DNA from: Rhynchosporium graminicola
Lineage: Eukaryota; Ascomycota; Leotiomycetes; Helotiales; Ploettnerulaceae
Reading direction: 5' to 3'
Length of the DNA stretch: 48,421 nucleotides
Assembly (NCBI GenBank): GCA_900074885.1
Contig: FJUW01000009.1
Coordinates: 790,371 to 838,791 of the forward strand
Below the pieces are notes generated by a model. That model had not been told where the DNA came from. It ran no database searches and saw only the letters and a list, made by a program, of their open reading frames with translations. This document shows, in pieces, positions 1 to 11,237 of this stretch. Within the stretch, counting starts at the first letter, position 1; every line of letters starts with the position of its first letter. The position numbers were made by a program, and so were the translations under genes.

Positions 1-1653
1 GGGGGGGGCTTGACGAGCTTTCAAAATCTGCTCAGAGATAGCGGATCCTGTGTGAAGTATGGAAGGAATCTCCCTCCTGAGAACTCAATCGTTAGCCTGA
101 GTTTTTGATAATATCCTGTGAGCTGGACGTTGTAGCGAAGAGTCTTTGGAGGGCTTCCGTTGGTGAGTGTTAGAGGAGCTAAGTATTTCGTGATCTCCGA
201 TTTTGGTGGAAAAAGGATTGAATGATAATAAGCAAGTCATCGAACAGAACCAAGGTTGCGAAGTAGTAGACTAGGACGTGGTCGAACGCTATGTACTTAG
301 CGTCCTTTAAGCGAGATGGATTATTTACTTACCGAATCGCGGATGCGGAGGTTTCCAAAAATATATGCTGCGCGAAAAGGATCGCATATCACTGGATGGC
401 ATTTCAAATTGTTCTTTGCTCTTAACCATGGATTATTCTGGTTGCACGAAGAGGGGTATAAGGTAGTATTCAAGGAAAAACCTATTTTGCAATATGGCCT
501 CCACTTAAGGTCTATCTCATAGCTCCCTTCACCAGGCTTTCACTTTTCATTATCGAAAATGAGGCAAATACGACCCGAAACAGGACCCTATCTAATTCCA
601 AAGGTCATATCTGGAATTCCCCATCTATCAAGGCGGATCTACTTCTCTACTGACGAAGCGAGACCGCGTCTGGGTTGTTGAGATCAAAAGATGTAAGTAA
701 ACAGTAAAGGCTTGATATTTAAGATTGCGAAACTTTACAGAGTACACTCGAACTCGAATTCTGAAATCTAATAACATAAGTAGACTAGGCAGAGTAAGAT
801 ATGGTGCCGACATCGCTTCGCCGGAGACAAATTTTCTCAGGCTCATACCATGAATCAATCGTTATTTAATTCGTGCCCTCAACTGAATATTCCAATCAGG
901 AGATGAACAATAGACATGCAATATCACGGGCCACTCTACATCCTGATATCTCTCTCTTTTTCTCGTATCATAGTACTTTGAATCTACCTAATGCACGTCA
1001 ACAACAGCTAAATTGGCTACTGATCCCAACTCAACCCGCTTCAACTTCTCAAATCTATTCAAAGTTCAAAGCGAGGCGAAAAGGCGATTTTTCTACTGAG
1101 AAATGTGATTCGCAAAAGTCAGATATCGTCAACATTCACTCTCTGTGCGTGTTTCAAAAAAGGTTCAAGAAAGCAATCAATCAGAACTAATCAGGCTTTA
1201 ACGTCCCTGTGCAATGCTCTTTGGAGCGAATGGCTCTGGGAAAGTGCAAAGATTAGAACTGATGATCTATTCCCTAAGTACGAAGTTTTATTGATACCCC
1301 TATGAAAGTAGTGATTAGGATACCGAGGTTATTAGAGATCTCCTGCCCTGAATCCCCTGATGACGGGCTTATTCAAGTACCAAGCTCGAGACACAATAAT
1401 ACGCTGCGGAGGAATTATCATCGTCAAGTTCACTTAGGGATTCAATTATGCAGGAAAACTTGATAAACTCCTTGAATTTTGCTTTGGCCTATCAAGCCTG
1501 ATTCTACAAGTTCTAGAACCAGGGTGCAATCCTAGAAAAAGCCATGCTGTTCCTTTATATATCTAAGTAGCGCAATTATCTCATTCTCATGTCACAACGC
1601 CCCACCACACATCCGAATCATCCATCATACTCTCTCCTTCCCCGGCACTCAAA
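1..1653. other. No supported gene
   Basis: Short open frames exist on both strands (for example 316-522 and 873-1190 on +), but none shows a recognisable domain, splice-linked continuation or biased composition. The window opens with a run of eight G. I see nothing here that I can name. Confidence 0.5.
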
Positions 1654-2028
1654 TCAACTGAAAAAGTTACGCATTCCATGCATCTTATCCAAGTGTATTT
1701 TGAAGCTTCCCGCATGCTTAGAACGAGCCTGGCAGACTGGACACTCAAACCCCGTCTCGTTTCCCGAGTAGCTGTCTTGCCACAAAGCTGCTTTGTCATA
1801 AGGACTTGATGCCTGACCATATGAGCGGTGGACCGGCTCAGAGGAATATCTTGTGAAATGGGGGCTCTCTTGTTTACTCGCGCCATATGATCCGATGAAG
1901 AAGCGGGAGTCCTTGGGATCGGATGATGGCTTGTAGTCTTTATCTGCATTGGATTCCTTTTTGTTGGGGGGGAAACATAATGTGCCTGTACCGGGGTATT
2001 CAACCTCTTTAGCCGCCTTGTGCGGCAT
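1654..2028 (-). CDS. Small C2H2 zinc-finger protein
   Basis: The frame encodes 124 aa from the ATG at 2028. It stays open upstream to about 2172, but without an ATG, so an upstream exon is possible. The C-terminus carries one clear finger of the form C-x2-C-x12-H-x4-H (starting CPVC and ending KMH), preceded by a Ser/Pro/Lys-rich, probably disordered region. A single finger close to the C-terminus suggests nucleic-acid or protein binding; nothing more specific can be read. The segment DSRFFIGSYG is repeated almost unchanged (DSRFFIGTYG) in a decayed copy about 1.2 kb downstream on the same strand, so this belongs to a local tandem duplication. I do not recognise the family. It may be a real gene or may itself be a partial copy. 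Confidence 0.45.
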   Translation of the reverse strand: MPHKAAKEVEYPGTGTLCFPPNKKESNADKDYKPSSDPKDSRFFIGSYGASKQESPHFTRYSSEPVHRSYGQASSPYDKAALWQDSYSGNETGFECPVCQARSKHAGSFKIHLDKMHGMRNFFS

Positions 2029-2809
2029 TTCCACGAAACACACCTGACGTGTTGGTGCTATCTGTTGTGGTCTGGACTCTCTGTATAAGCTAGCTTGTTT
2101 GTTGGGTGTTGGTTTGAATATTTGTTTTCTCAGACTAGTGTTATAGGAATAATAGAAATGTAGAGAACCCAAGTTTCATGCTCTCTGTAGACGAATATAT
2201 GACATACTACGGGTAGTGATTAAAAGAGCTAAGTATCTTTGGAATGCCACAAATACCTGATCGCACATAGCGTTAGTTAAGCACAATCACACACTTCCTT
2301 GGAAGTATACATACGGTATTAAGAGATGGCAAAGCTGTGGGGTAAGATATTAGGGAGTAAGATCCTGCTAGGAGAAACTGAGAGAAATGCTTCTCCTGAA
2401 TGCTCGCAAATCAATCGTCTCTCTTCACCATTAATTATTATCCTCCCATCTCTCCAATCTTCTGGAAGCTCGGATCTTGGACTGGATCACGGAATATGTA
2501 TGATGATGGCTTTGCTTAAATATCCAGTGAGTTGAATTGTGTAACTTCATGGTCTGTGTCAGGGAGTCACGTATAAGTCCTCGCTCATCAAGAGTCAAAA
2601 AGCTTTTGATGAGTCAAAGAGCCAAGGATTCGAAGTTATTCCCAAGACTTTGCTTTCGTCATTTCTCAAAGCCACGAAAGTATTTTAGCTTCTGCTCTAC
2701 TGGTTTTTCAAATATCACGAAAATGCTCTAGGACTTTATTCTTTGCTTTGGGACTCAGTATTTGGAAAGCCATGCTTGTGTCTTTGGTCTGTCTGGGTGG
2801 ATACAAACG
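2029..2809. other. Intergenic, no supported gene
   Basis: Spacer between the zinc-finger ORF and its decayed paralogue. The short plus-strand frames at 2326-2731 have no domain and are not linked by splice sites. Nothing else was seen. Confidence 0.4.
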
Positions 2810-3416
2810 TCAGGCATAATGTCGCAGCAAAACTTCAATTGTTCGACATTCCATGCATTCAGCCCTTGCTTTCCTGTATTCAGTAATCCCATAATTCAGA
2901 GATATAGTGTTCTCATCGATGTATTTTTCCAGGTGGGTACTGAGACTCTTCACGGTCATGTAGCGATGGCCGAAAATGTGCATCCTCGGGGCGAATGGAG
3001 ATAAAACAGTCAAAGCCTTGCTCGTCAGCATAAATAGCTATCTCGCCAAACAGCCGTTACGAAGCCATCTAGCCCGAGGATTGGCTTCATCCAGTATCTC
3101 GATATGTGAACTTGGTCGGGTTTCAAGTCTCTATGCGTGCCATACGTTCCGATGAAGAAGCGGGAGTCTTCGGGTCTGCATGAAGGTACGAAGTTGTCGT
3201 TGGGGTCAGTAAATGGCCTGCGTACCTGGTCGGGGTTGGTGAATTTGTTCCATGAGGTCTCGCTGCATTTTTTGTTTTCCTTTCGTTGAATGAAAAATCC
3301 AGAATGCTCTTGCCGGGAAAGTCTTCATCGAAACGCTTATCGTAGTCCTCGGCACGCGACATCTGAGATGAGCGGAGCTCGCCATTGATAAGCTGAAAGG
3401 TTGGGCTTGAGATCAT
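2810..3416 (-). pseudogene. Decayed paralogue of the C2H2 zinc-finger gene
   Basis: Read on the minus strand, the stretch around 3130-3290 translates to a segment matching the neighbour at 1654-2028: DSRFFIGTYG against DSRFFIGSYG, followed downstream by VWRDSY against LWQDSY. In this copy the frame runs into a stop just after that point (about 3029). The zinc-finger half continues only in other frames: FDC in one, then MTVKSLSTHLEKY in another, resembling the second half of a finger. The first Cys pair and the His pair therefore cannot be joined in one frame. No intron restores continuity convincingly, although a GCTGAC branch-like motif lies near the break. I read it as a tandem copy that lost function by indels. 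Confidence 0.5.
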
Positions 3417-4254
3417 TTGCCCTGAAGGATTTCTTACGCGGAATCAGTAGACAGCTAATTGGATAATTTCCGAAATTGATAGCGAGGCGGGAATGATGAT
3501 CTGAACACAGACTAGAAATTATACATGTCTTTCAAAGACATCAAAGTGTCACAGTCTGATTATTGCCAATCTTAGTACTCTACGTTCGCTCCTTCCGCGG
3601 CGAATGCAAAGACGGAAAGGCACACATTACAAACAGCGCCCAGGCTCTAATTCTATGATTAGTATTTCTGATCAGTATCATCGATTTATGGAAAAGCTAT
3701 AAGAGGAGATTAGGTCAATTGAGGCATTCAAATCGAGGTATAAGGTCTTGACAGACAAGCCTACGCAGAATTGAGAACTCAAAGAATACGCACATAGAGC
3801 CGGCAGCACAGTCACCCTTAAAACATAGCACTGAAAATGTCGATTCAGTAGGGTAAAGTAAAAGACAGTGTTTGATTTGGAGACCACGGGTATCTCTGGG
3901 TGACTGTTTCCCAGCACAATCACACAGTCTTCTGTGTCACGTTGAGATGAGACGTATCTGCAGTGACGACTGTTTGATATCACTTGCAAAAAGTGGTGAT
4001 GGATGATGACGAGAAGAAGTGATCTCAGGCGGCAAACTGTGACTCAACTTTGCTAATGTGTTGATATATTTACAGACGTGATTATCTTGTATAGTTCTGA
4101 CAGGAGGAGAAGCATAGCCACATCTTCCTCGTATCTTGATAATAATTCCCTCTCAAATCACCCCCCCTTCCCCCCAGCCAGTGATACTCTAACTGCGATA
4201 AAATAATCATGATTCACTCAGGAAGCGAGAGACAAGAGATCTTGGACATACATA
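3417..4254. other. Intergenic, probable promoter of the CAP-domain gene
   Basis: No domain-bearing frame. A 103-codon minus frame at 3678-3989 has no recognisable features. A C-rich tract (seven C, TT, six C) lies at about 4160-4176, just upstream of the CAP-domain gene, and could belong to its promoter; this is inference only. Confidence 0.35.
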
Positions 4255-5425
4255 ATGAAGGTTCAGATCTCTTCTATTATCCTAAAAAAACAAAACACTA
4301 AACACCAGCATGCAGCTCGCCGCGAATCACCAGGAGGACCTCGTCAAGATCTCGCATGGAGCAGCACACTAGCGGCAGCCGCGGAAAGGTATGCCAAAGA
4401 GCTTGCACGTAGAAATCGTGGCCTCAAGCATGAAGACCAGAACACAGTGGGAGAAAATCTCGCACAGTCAACTGGATACATCCGAAGTAATCCTGAGGCT
4501 GTGCGAGCGTGGATATCAGAGAAGAAGTACTATCACGGGGAGCCGATTGGGACGAAGAAAAAGTCAAAGAAAGAACAAGTCGGGCATTACCTCCAAGTAA
4601 GTTAATCATGAGATCTGAATTACAGGGAGTGCTTTCAAGAAACTATCCGATAGGAAACCCGCTAAGTTGGGTAATGAACAGGTCATCTTCAAGCCTGTTA
4701 CTAAGGTGGGCATGGCAATAGTGACTTCTGGGAAGGAGACGTACAATGTTGCTCGTTACGATAAAATACAAATGGAAGGGGAAAGACCATGGGGATCTGC
4801 GACGATGATTCCTCAGGTCCAAGATCACGACAAGATAAAGGAGAAGGAACAAGCGAAACAAAAGGAAAAGGCTAAGGGAATTATAAAGACGACAGAAATC
4901 GATAAGACGACAAGGAATGAAAAGGTGAAAGTGGGAGAGAACGCAAAGACCAATGAGAAAAAGAATGCGAAGGCGGAAGAAAAGGAGAGCGAGAAGGCGA
5001 AGGTGGTGACAAAAGAGAATGAGACGACGATGAAAGATAGAAAGACGATGGAGGACAGAAAGACAACAGAAAATGGGCAGGCGAAAGACAATTCGCAGGC
5101 GAAGGACAAAGAAGAGACCAATGAAACCGTGGCAAAGCGGCCTGAAATCGCCATGCACAAGCGAGCTGCTCCTCCCAAAACTCTACTAAAAGGGATCCTC
5201 AAGAAGCCGACAGAGAACGAACCAAGTTATCCTGGACAAAGCACATATCCTGCAACAGAACCATCTCGACCTAATGAGCACCGTCCAGCAGTTTTCAATG
5301 ACTCACCTGGAGCACGACCTAGCCCCAGAGAGCCGTCTCCCCGCCGTCGTGTATTCGAAGAAGTGTCGCTGTGGGAGTATATAGAAGACTCTATATCTAG
5401 AGAACTCGCGGAGTTCCAAAGGTAG
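4255..5425 (+). CDS. CAP/SCP-domain (PR-1-like) protein with charged C-terminal tail
   Basis: Two exons, 4255-4596 and 4682-5425, joined across an 85-nt intron (GTAAGT donor, AACAG acceptor, GCTAAG branch-like site), give 361 aa. Residues of the CAP fold are visible: an AERYAKEL helix, His59 in LKHED, Glu67 in VGENLA, Glu89 in WISEKKYY, and His111 in GHYLQ. GHYLQ is followed after the splice by VIFKPVTKVGMAI and a VARY strand. The intron falls inside the GHYxQ-V strand, and splicing restores it, which supports the junction. Unlike most PR-1/CAP proteins there is no obvious N-terminal signal peptide. After the domain (about residue 150) comes some 100 residues of Lys/Glu-rich low complexity, then a Pro-rich stretch (LLKGILKKP) and a short amphipathic end. 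The family usually acts extracellularly, often binding lipids; this architecture suggests an intracellular role or an unseen upstream exon. Confidence 0.75.
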
Positions 5426-6904
5426 GATTCAGTTTGTCGGAGGAGGAAATCGGTCTTTCTAGGGGATGAATCAGTATGGGCGGAATTTTACTGACGGGAA
5501 GGAGAGATTGTGGTTGCAGATGAGGATGAGATTGCGAAGATTTTTAGAGCATCTATGTCCATGAGGTAATATGCTGAGTATTAGATAGAGTGCAAGTTTT
5601 CGATATCATCTCGCATATCTCTCTATGTCCGATTCACTTGGTTTGATGTTATGTAATCGCTCATCTTTGCATTTAATGCTATGATTCAGAGACTTTTCTT
5701 AATTCCCCAAACATCCACATAACAAATCGCTAGCTGAGGCAAGAAGCTTTTCTTCTTCTTCACAAAAAACACAACACAGTATCATCAGGATCAAGTACCA
5801 TCACTGATCTTACGAGACCTCTACATCAAGAAGAATAACCCTTCCCAAAAGCCGAAACGCAAGGTCGTCGGATCGTCTTCGTACATCTCTTCAGCGGCGT
5901 GAATGCCATCATACCCAATTTCCGTTGCTCTGCGACTTCGATCGTGCGATGGATCATGATTGTCACGCCCCGAACATTTGTAATATCATTATTATTCCTT
6001 TTTGTTATAAGTTTATTCCCTTCACTAGAGCGCCCACTAATATCTTCTGGGCTGAAATGAATTCCTGTCCGTGCGGCGGTGGCAGCAGAACAGCTTGTTC
6101 TGAAGAATGCCGAGGTGGAGAAATAATTCTTAGAGCCACTCCTCGCATCTATTGTGTTTTGAGTCTGCTGCGAAGTTCGGCTGGCACCATTTGTCGGTGC
6201 GAGGACACCAGTATTTCTATACTCGTCAACACTGTCTATTTATCAAACTTTTCAGATAAGAACTACCCACAAATCTTCCGAAACATATCGACTCGTCTCA
6301 AGAGCTGAACTTGGGTTATGACATAGGCCCTTCGCGTGCAGCGGAGCTGGGCTGGTCGGGTGGAGTATTCTCGCAGCGAGGCAGCAAGAACTCATGGCCG
6401 CGAATAGGGTGACTCTCAAATACTTCATTATGGCGATAGAAGGGACAGAAATGAACTAATTATCAGATTTCTGGAAATGTAGTATGGGGATCCGAGTGAT
6501 GATTGTCGGAGTCTGATGAATGATCGCCTGCAAACTACGAAATCAACAAAGAAACCTGCTTATTGAAACCGCTTTTCGGCACGAAAGAATTGTTTATTGG
6601 TGTGAAAGTAAAGAAGCGATGCGCAGAATGTTCCTGATACTTCGAGTAGGATATCGAAAATGAACTATTATTGAGAAAAGTTGGCTTCAATGCGTGATCC
6701 TGAGGTGGGTAGCTTGTCGTGTTTTCTAGTAACAGAATTCTTCCAGTAAAATGACCGGATTACTTAACGATTTTGTGACAAGATCAACACGATTAAGCTT
6801 TCCAGAGCCATCAACTTGATAAAGCTGACAAGTTTAAGGCTGACATGAAGCAGTAAATCAACAAGTATCCCCTCCGAAACAAGTTCGCAGCCCTCGTCCG
6901 AAGC
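5426..6904. other. Intergenic, no supported gene
   Basis: A 127-codon frame at 5925-6308 (+) has several Cys but no domain I recognise, no signal peptide and no homology cue, so I leave it unannotated. The rest is stop-rich in all frames. It contains the 3' regions of the two convergent neighbouring genes. Confidence 0.4.
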
Positions 6905-8130
6905 TCACCCGTTCCTCTTCTCCAACCCCCCGGCTTTCTTCCCAACACTCAAAACCCTAAAAGTCTTCTGCTTATTGCCCTTTCTATCCACTTTCGCCTC
7001 ATATATTTTCTTAGCTTTCGTCTCCGCCTTCTCGATTCTCATCTCTGTCGCTCGTAGAGCCCTTTGCTGGACATCCGATAAGCCTATTAGGCTTGTTGAT
7101 GTTCCTGGTCTGGGAACGATCTTATGCTCATTTCGTGGCTTCAGGAGTGGTTGAGTTGGTAGGAGGAGAGACGAGGATGGTTCTGTATATGAAGGGGATG
7201 AAGCTTGGTTTTTGTTTGGATTTTGAGCGCCGATAGGTTGCTGAGCTGGTGATGTTGATCGTGATCGAGACTCTGTAGCGATAGACGTCCCGGTTCGAGG
7301 TCTCCGACTCTTCATCCGCTGACCTAGGATCTTACCTGATTGTAATCGAAGTTCCCCGTTACAACACATAATCTTCCCATCCTCATTCAAAGCATCCCCA
7401 GTCCCCTCTTCGCTTCCATCACTAACATTGTCTTCTTGACCATTATCCGTCTCCCAAAAATCTCTCAACTCTAACGCATCGTTCTCAAGCTCCAACCTAC
7501 AATGCTCTTCTTCTCTCATATGTACTTGCAATGCCTTCATACTCTCTTCCACAATTCCACACACCAAACATTCATGGAACGTGCAGGTGATGGTAGATAA
7601 GTACCTAAGGAACGAGCCAATATCTAACAAATGATCGAGGTCAGGGATGACGAAGTTGTGTGTTCGAGACATGTGTGCAAGATGACTTGACGTTGAGTCC
7701 GAAATAGTGGTACAAAATAAGCAGTCATCCGGACTAAATCCATCATAATCATCCTCGAAGCTTGACTCAGAGCCGGAACTTCCATCGTGGCGGGGAGAGG
7801 ACTTTGATTTGAACCCCCCTTCTTTGGATTTAGCGCTGGTGTGGGTTTTGGGCAGTTGCTCCTCGTATGTTGACCTAGCTACAGGTGGTAAAGAAGCCAT
7901 TTTTCGCTTTAGATTGGAGACACTGCGGAGACACGCTGAGTTATTGATTCTAGGCAAGGAAACTGAACTTACTGCCAGTCCTCTTTCATGTGTTCTCGCT
8001 GTGCTTCTCTGCTTGCAAAGTGCTCACCACATGTTTGGCAACCAGCCTCATAGACCATCGCCTCTGAATTTGTAGTGGTCATTGCTGTATTTGCGCCTGT
8101 AGTTGTCGTGTCTGCTGTTGCTCCCACCAT
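6905..8130 (-). CDS. REI1: REI1/REH1-like cytoplasmic 60S subunit biogenesis factor
   Basis: Two exons (7973-8130 and 6905-7922) separated by a 50-nt GTAAGT...GCAG intron give 391 aa, close to yeast Rei1 (393). The start ATG at 8130 has an in-frame stop upstream. Three C2H2 fingers are visible: C31-C34-H47-H53, C120-C123-H136-H141 and C171-C174-H187-H193. The codon for H53 is split by the intron (CA|T). After finger 1 comes HVSNLKRKMASLPP, the typical REI1-family 'W-H-x-NLKR' segment. An acidic Ser/Glu stretch, a GELRLQSGKILGQR element matching the family's fourth motif, and a basic C-terminus follow. Known Rei1/Reh1 act in the cytoplasm on pre-60S particles, in late maturation and factor recycling. 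Whether this is the REI1 or the REH1 orthologue cannot be told from sequence alone. Its upstream region carries CRE-like and GCN4-like sites. Confidence 0.88.
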
Positions 8131-8691
8131 GTCCAATCGATTATGTGCTCAGCAAGGCTTGCTTGAAATTTGTAGTATTCGTCTGCCTTGGACTCGAGTT
8201 CTCAATTTGATCTGTTTGTATGTTTAAAACCCCGGAAATTTTGATCTTACTTGTACTTATTTCAGGTTTGTTTTGGTCGCACCTGCCAAGCATCTCCCTC
8301 CTCGCTTACTGCAGCGGGTGTGGCTCGGACTCACAATGACTCATGCTACACAGCCCATGAATATCGGCTGCAGGCGTATCAAGCTCTGCATGGGAATCTA
8401 TGAGTGTGACTATAATACCATTCGAGAAGTAATTGAACGCGCTGAGTCTGGGCTTTGATGACGTCACAGCCCATTGACTCATCCACAAATAAGTAATTTC
8501 TCTTGGTCACGTCACGTGTTGAATCCTTATTTACCCTTCCTTTGGCTGTAGAGGGGACGACTTGAGCTCATGGAGTTCGAGCGGAGAATTGGTTAAAGTT
8601 AGGCAAACTGATGAAACTCATCTTCCTCTTATCTTTTTCTCTCTGTTGGCGAATACCGTTTCAACGAAACGCACTGTCTCGTAGCTCTTCA
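8131..8691. promoter_or_regulatory. Promoter region of the REI1-like gene with bZIP/bHLH-type sites
   Basis: No gene is visible. Upstream of the REI1-like start (8130) lie two GCN4/AP-1-type TGACTCA sites (8337-8343 and 8475-8481), a palindromic CRE TGACGTCA (8459-8466) and an E-box CACGTG (8513-8518) within about 185 bp. In fungi such motifs are bound by CPC1/GCN4-type bZIP, ATF/CREB-type bZIP and bHLH factors. The right end also contains the 3' side of the SDR pseudogene. Confidence 0.5.
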
Positions 8692-9976
8692 CTACTTCCA
8701 TTCCTTCAGTGCAGTCTCCTCCCCTTTGAATTTCACAAACTCCAAACTCTTCCTCCATAAATTCCCTTGAAACTCCCTCCCCTCCGCTTCGGTACCGTCT
8801 TATAAAGGACTCCCCCATCAACATACAAAGCTTTCGGGTGTTCCCCGAATTTCTCCCTGTCAAAACACAGCGTGAGTAGAAATCCACCATTCATCTCCGC
8901 TGTCCGGAGTATTGGATTCGAAGAAAATATCCACGTGAACCTGGCGACCAAGCCGAGTACAGCGAGCAAGGTACGGATTGGGACGTTGGCGTTACGATTT
9001 AGATTGGTGGTGCCGATCCAACCTGGATCGTGGCCTAGGACCGAGATGTTGCTAAGTGATGGATCGCTGTTGAGACGGCGTTGGAGTTCGTACCTTGTTC
9101 TGTTAGTATGCTTACCTTGGAAGGTCTAATTTTTCAATTCGAGTGGAACGGACTTGGCAAGAAAGGAAGATGAATACTCACATCCACGCTTCCAGCAAGA
9201 TCTTACTCCCTGCACGAAAGTTAGCTCTATATTTCACAAGATGTCTCAGACCTGGGTCTTCCAATCCTTGAGGCCCAGTCCTAAGATAATAATCTCAAGA
9301 TTCATCCCCAACCCAAGTCTCCCAGATCTTCATAAAAACGGACGACGGATTCCACTTACGCGCATACCGCCGCTGCCCAGTCTTCATAACATCTCCATCC
9401 GGGAACGTCTCCAACCCCTTCGCCATCATTTCGGGACTGGCCTTCACAATCTCATCCCTCTGCTCCTTCCTACTATAAGAATTCTGGTGTACCCACCATC
9501 TCACATCTGACGTTGTACTCCCCACATAAATAACCCTACCATGATCCCTGTCCATACTTCCCAAAAGTAACAGTGTCAGCAAAAAGCAGCTCAAGTAATT
9601 TACGACGAATGTCCTCTCGAATCCATCGTCTGTAAAGTACTCCTTGTCAGTATCTATAGCCCCGGCGTTCAGAATAAGTGCTGAAATTGGTGCAAGGGAG
9701 CCGGATGTGATGCGAGAGTTGATGTCGGCGGCGAAAGAGCGGATGCTGCTTTGAGAGGTCAAGTCCACCCACAGGCAAGATGATATATCTGTGACCTGAT
9801 GGAGCGCTTTCCAGAGTCTTTTTGAGAGCTGCTGCCCTGGCGTGGTCGCGGACCGCATAGATCGCTGAGTGAGTGAGTGCGTACGAGCTTTTCAGCAGGT
9901 TGACGACGAAACCTATGCTGATTCCACCATTGGCACCGACAAGGAGGATTGAGCCTTTGGCATCGGAGGATGTCAT
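8692..9976 (-). pseudogene. Short-chain dehydrogenase/reductase with intact introns but two frameshifts
   Basis: Three coding segments join across two well-formed introns: 9360-9976, 9182-9209 (a 28-nt micro-exon) and 8692-9093. Intron 1 (9210-9359) starts GTAAGT and ends GCAG. Intron 2 (9094-9181) starts GTGAGT and has a perfect ACTAAC branch. The N-terminus has a Rossmann start (ILLVGANGG) and a later ILNAG strand. The active-site YxxxK region becomes RRYARSKI after splicing; then come YELQRRL, the DPG motif and a family-like end (NLWRKSLEF). Two one-base frameshifts break the frame: one at about 9745-9790, before the QSSIRSF helix, and one at about 8790-8815, after YVDGG. Either the gene is newly inactivated or the assembly has two indels. 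The family reduces or oxidises small carbonyl or alcohol substrates with NAD(P)H; the substrate here is unknown. Confidence 0.75.
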
Positions 9977-11237
9977 TTTGTAATGAAATGAAGCTTCAAA
10001 ATAGAAAGCGAGGTAATGTGTCGGATGATATGGGCTTCAAGCCAGCTTTGTATCTACCGGATAACGATAGTTTGGCGTAGGATGCTTTCTTTTCCTGCCA
10101 TCACCTGCTTATCTCTTGTATCTGTCAGCTGCGGCCAGGGCTGCGTTTTTCGGGCCGGATTATCCTATTCCTCCGAAGGAACATCAAAAGTCTAGGCACC
10201 ATTACAAGACAACTAAGATCCCAGACTTTGTAATAATATCTCAAAGAATATCGACTTCTACTTAATTACCCAAGCACAGGTTTAATCCTATTAATTTTGA
10301 CAGATTCTGACCAGATTCATGTCTAGTCTTGAAGATTCTACTTCTGGTATTGGCCAGGACTGCGCAACTCTGACCGCAGCTGAGCGGATAGCGATTATCG
10401 ACCACGGGGGCCCCGGAACTCCCAACTTCAACTTCAACACCGCATAGCTTCATCTACACAGGTCATAATCGAATTAAACAGATACCAGTGCATTCCCTGA
10501 GCACGGGAAACCACATACCGCTGTCAAATTTTCCACTACTTGTGGTGGCTTTACAAGGCATTCTGAGAGTAGGACCAAAGACAAGGGATGAAAGAAAACA
10601 GCTGCACCTCCGTAATCTTCGGTCATTTGCGCCAAGGCACCTCACTACCTCCTTACAAAAACAAAAACAATCGAGTCGTCTCATCATCCTTGAAGTTTCG
10701 GATACTCAGAGCCTTTTCATAATTCGGTCGGATCGATGGATGGGATTATTTCGTCATGAGGCCACAAGGCACACGCCCACCTAAAGTCAGCCCTGTATCA
10801 GGCATGATAAGCTCGGACATGCTACTTTATCCGATATTTTAAGCGAGGCTTTAACCCCTCAAATACTTACCTATTTTCCTCTCTAAAAAGTAATACCTAA
10901 TGCGCTACTCAATAATCTACTAGAGTATTCGATAATTAATCCTAAGTCGGTCTCGTAAGAGACCTCTTTTCTATTTCTTTTGTTTTGTAAAGAGCTTCCT
11001 TAGTTTCACTATTATAAAAGTGCTATAACTATCTCTCACTTCTTTTTTCGCCCGATTTCACCAAGTTAATTGTTTAGCGAGCAAAAGCGGCATGCGTCGC
11101 TCTCTTGGTGTGATGTATGTGCGTGCCTGGTGGCTTCATGACGAAATAATTGTATCCGAATCGATCATGCTGGGTGTCTGAAAATTTCTCATACTGCTTC
11201 CAATCTTGGCAAAAGGGTATCTTATACACAAAACCGA
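9977..11237. other. Intergenic with an inverted-repeat relic
   Basis: No gene is supported; the short frames at 10262-10784 have no domains. The notable content is an imperfect inverted repeat (about 10733-10792 and 11108-11166) flanking an AT-rich core, annotated separately. Confidence 0.45.
10733..11166. repeat. MITE- or foldback-like relic: inverted ends around an AT-rich core
   Basis: The left end (10733-10792) and the reverse complement of the right end (11108-11166) share GATCGA, then ATTATTTCGTCATGA, GCCAC and AGGCAC, with a few mismatches between. The core (about 10830-11050) is unusually TA-rich and reminiscent of the RIP-mutated region at the other end of the window. It also holds a small perfect hairpin, GTCTC-GTAA-GAGAC, at about 10950. 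Either a non-autonomous DNA transposon or two inverted fragments of one older sequence would explain this. No transposase is present. Confidence 0.45.

Noticed and set aside
4643..5202. Long minus-strand frames opposite the CAP-domain gene (hydrophobic, Ser/Leu/Phe-rich)
   Set aside because: They are the antisense shadow of the Lys/Glu-rich coding repeat; the plus strand has the CAP domain and a proper intron.
5925..6308. Cys-containing 127-codon frame as a small secreted protein
   Set aside because: No signal peptide, irregular composition and no domain; frames of this length occur by chance.
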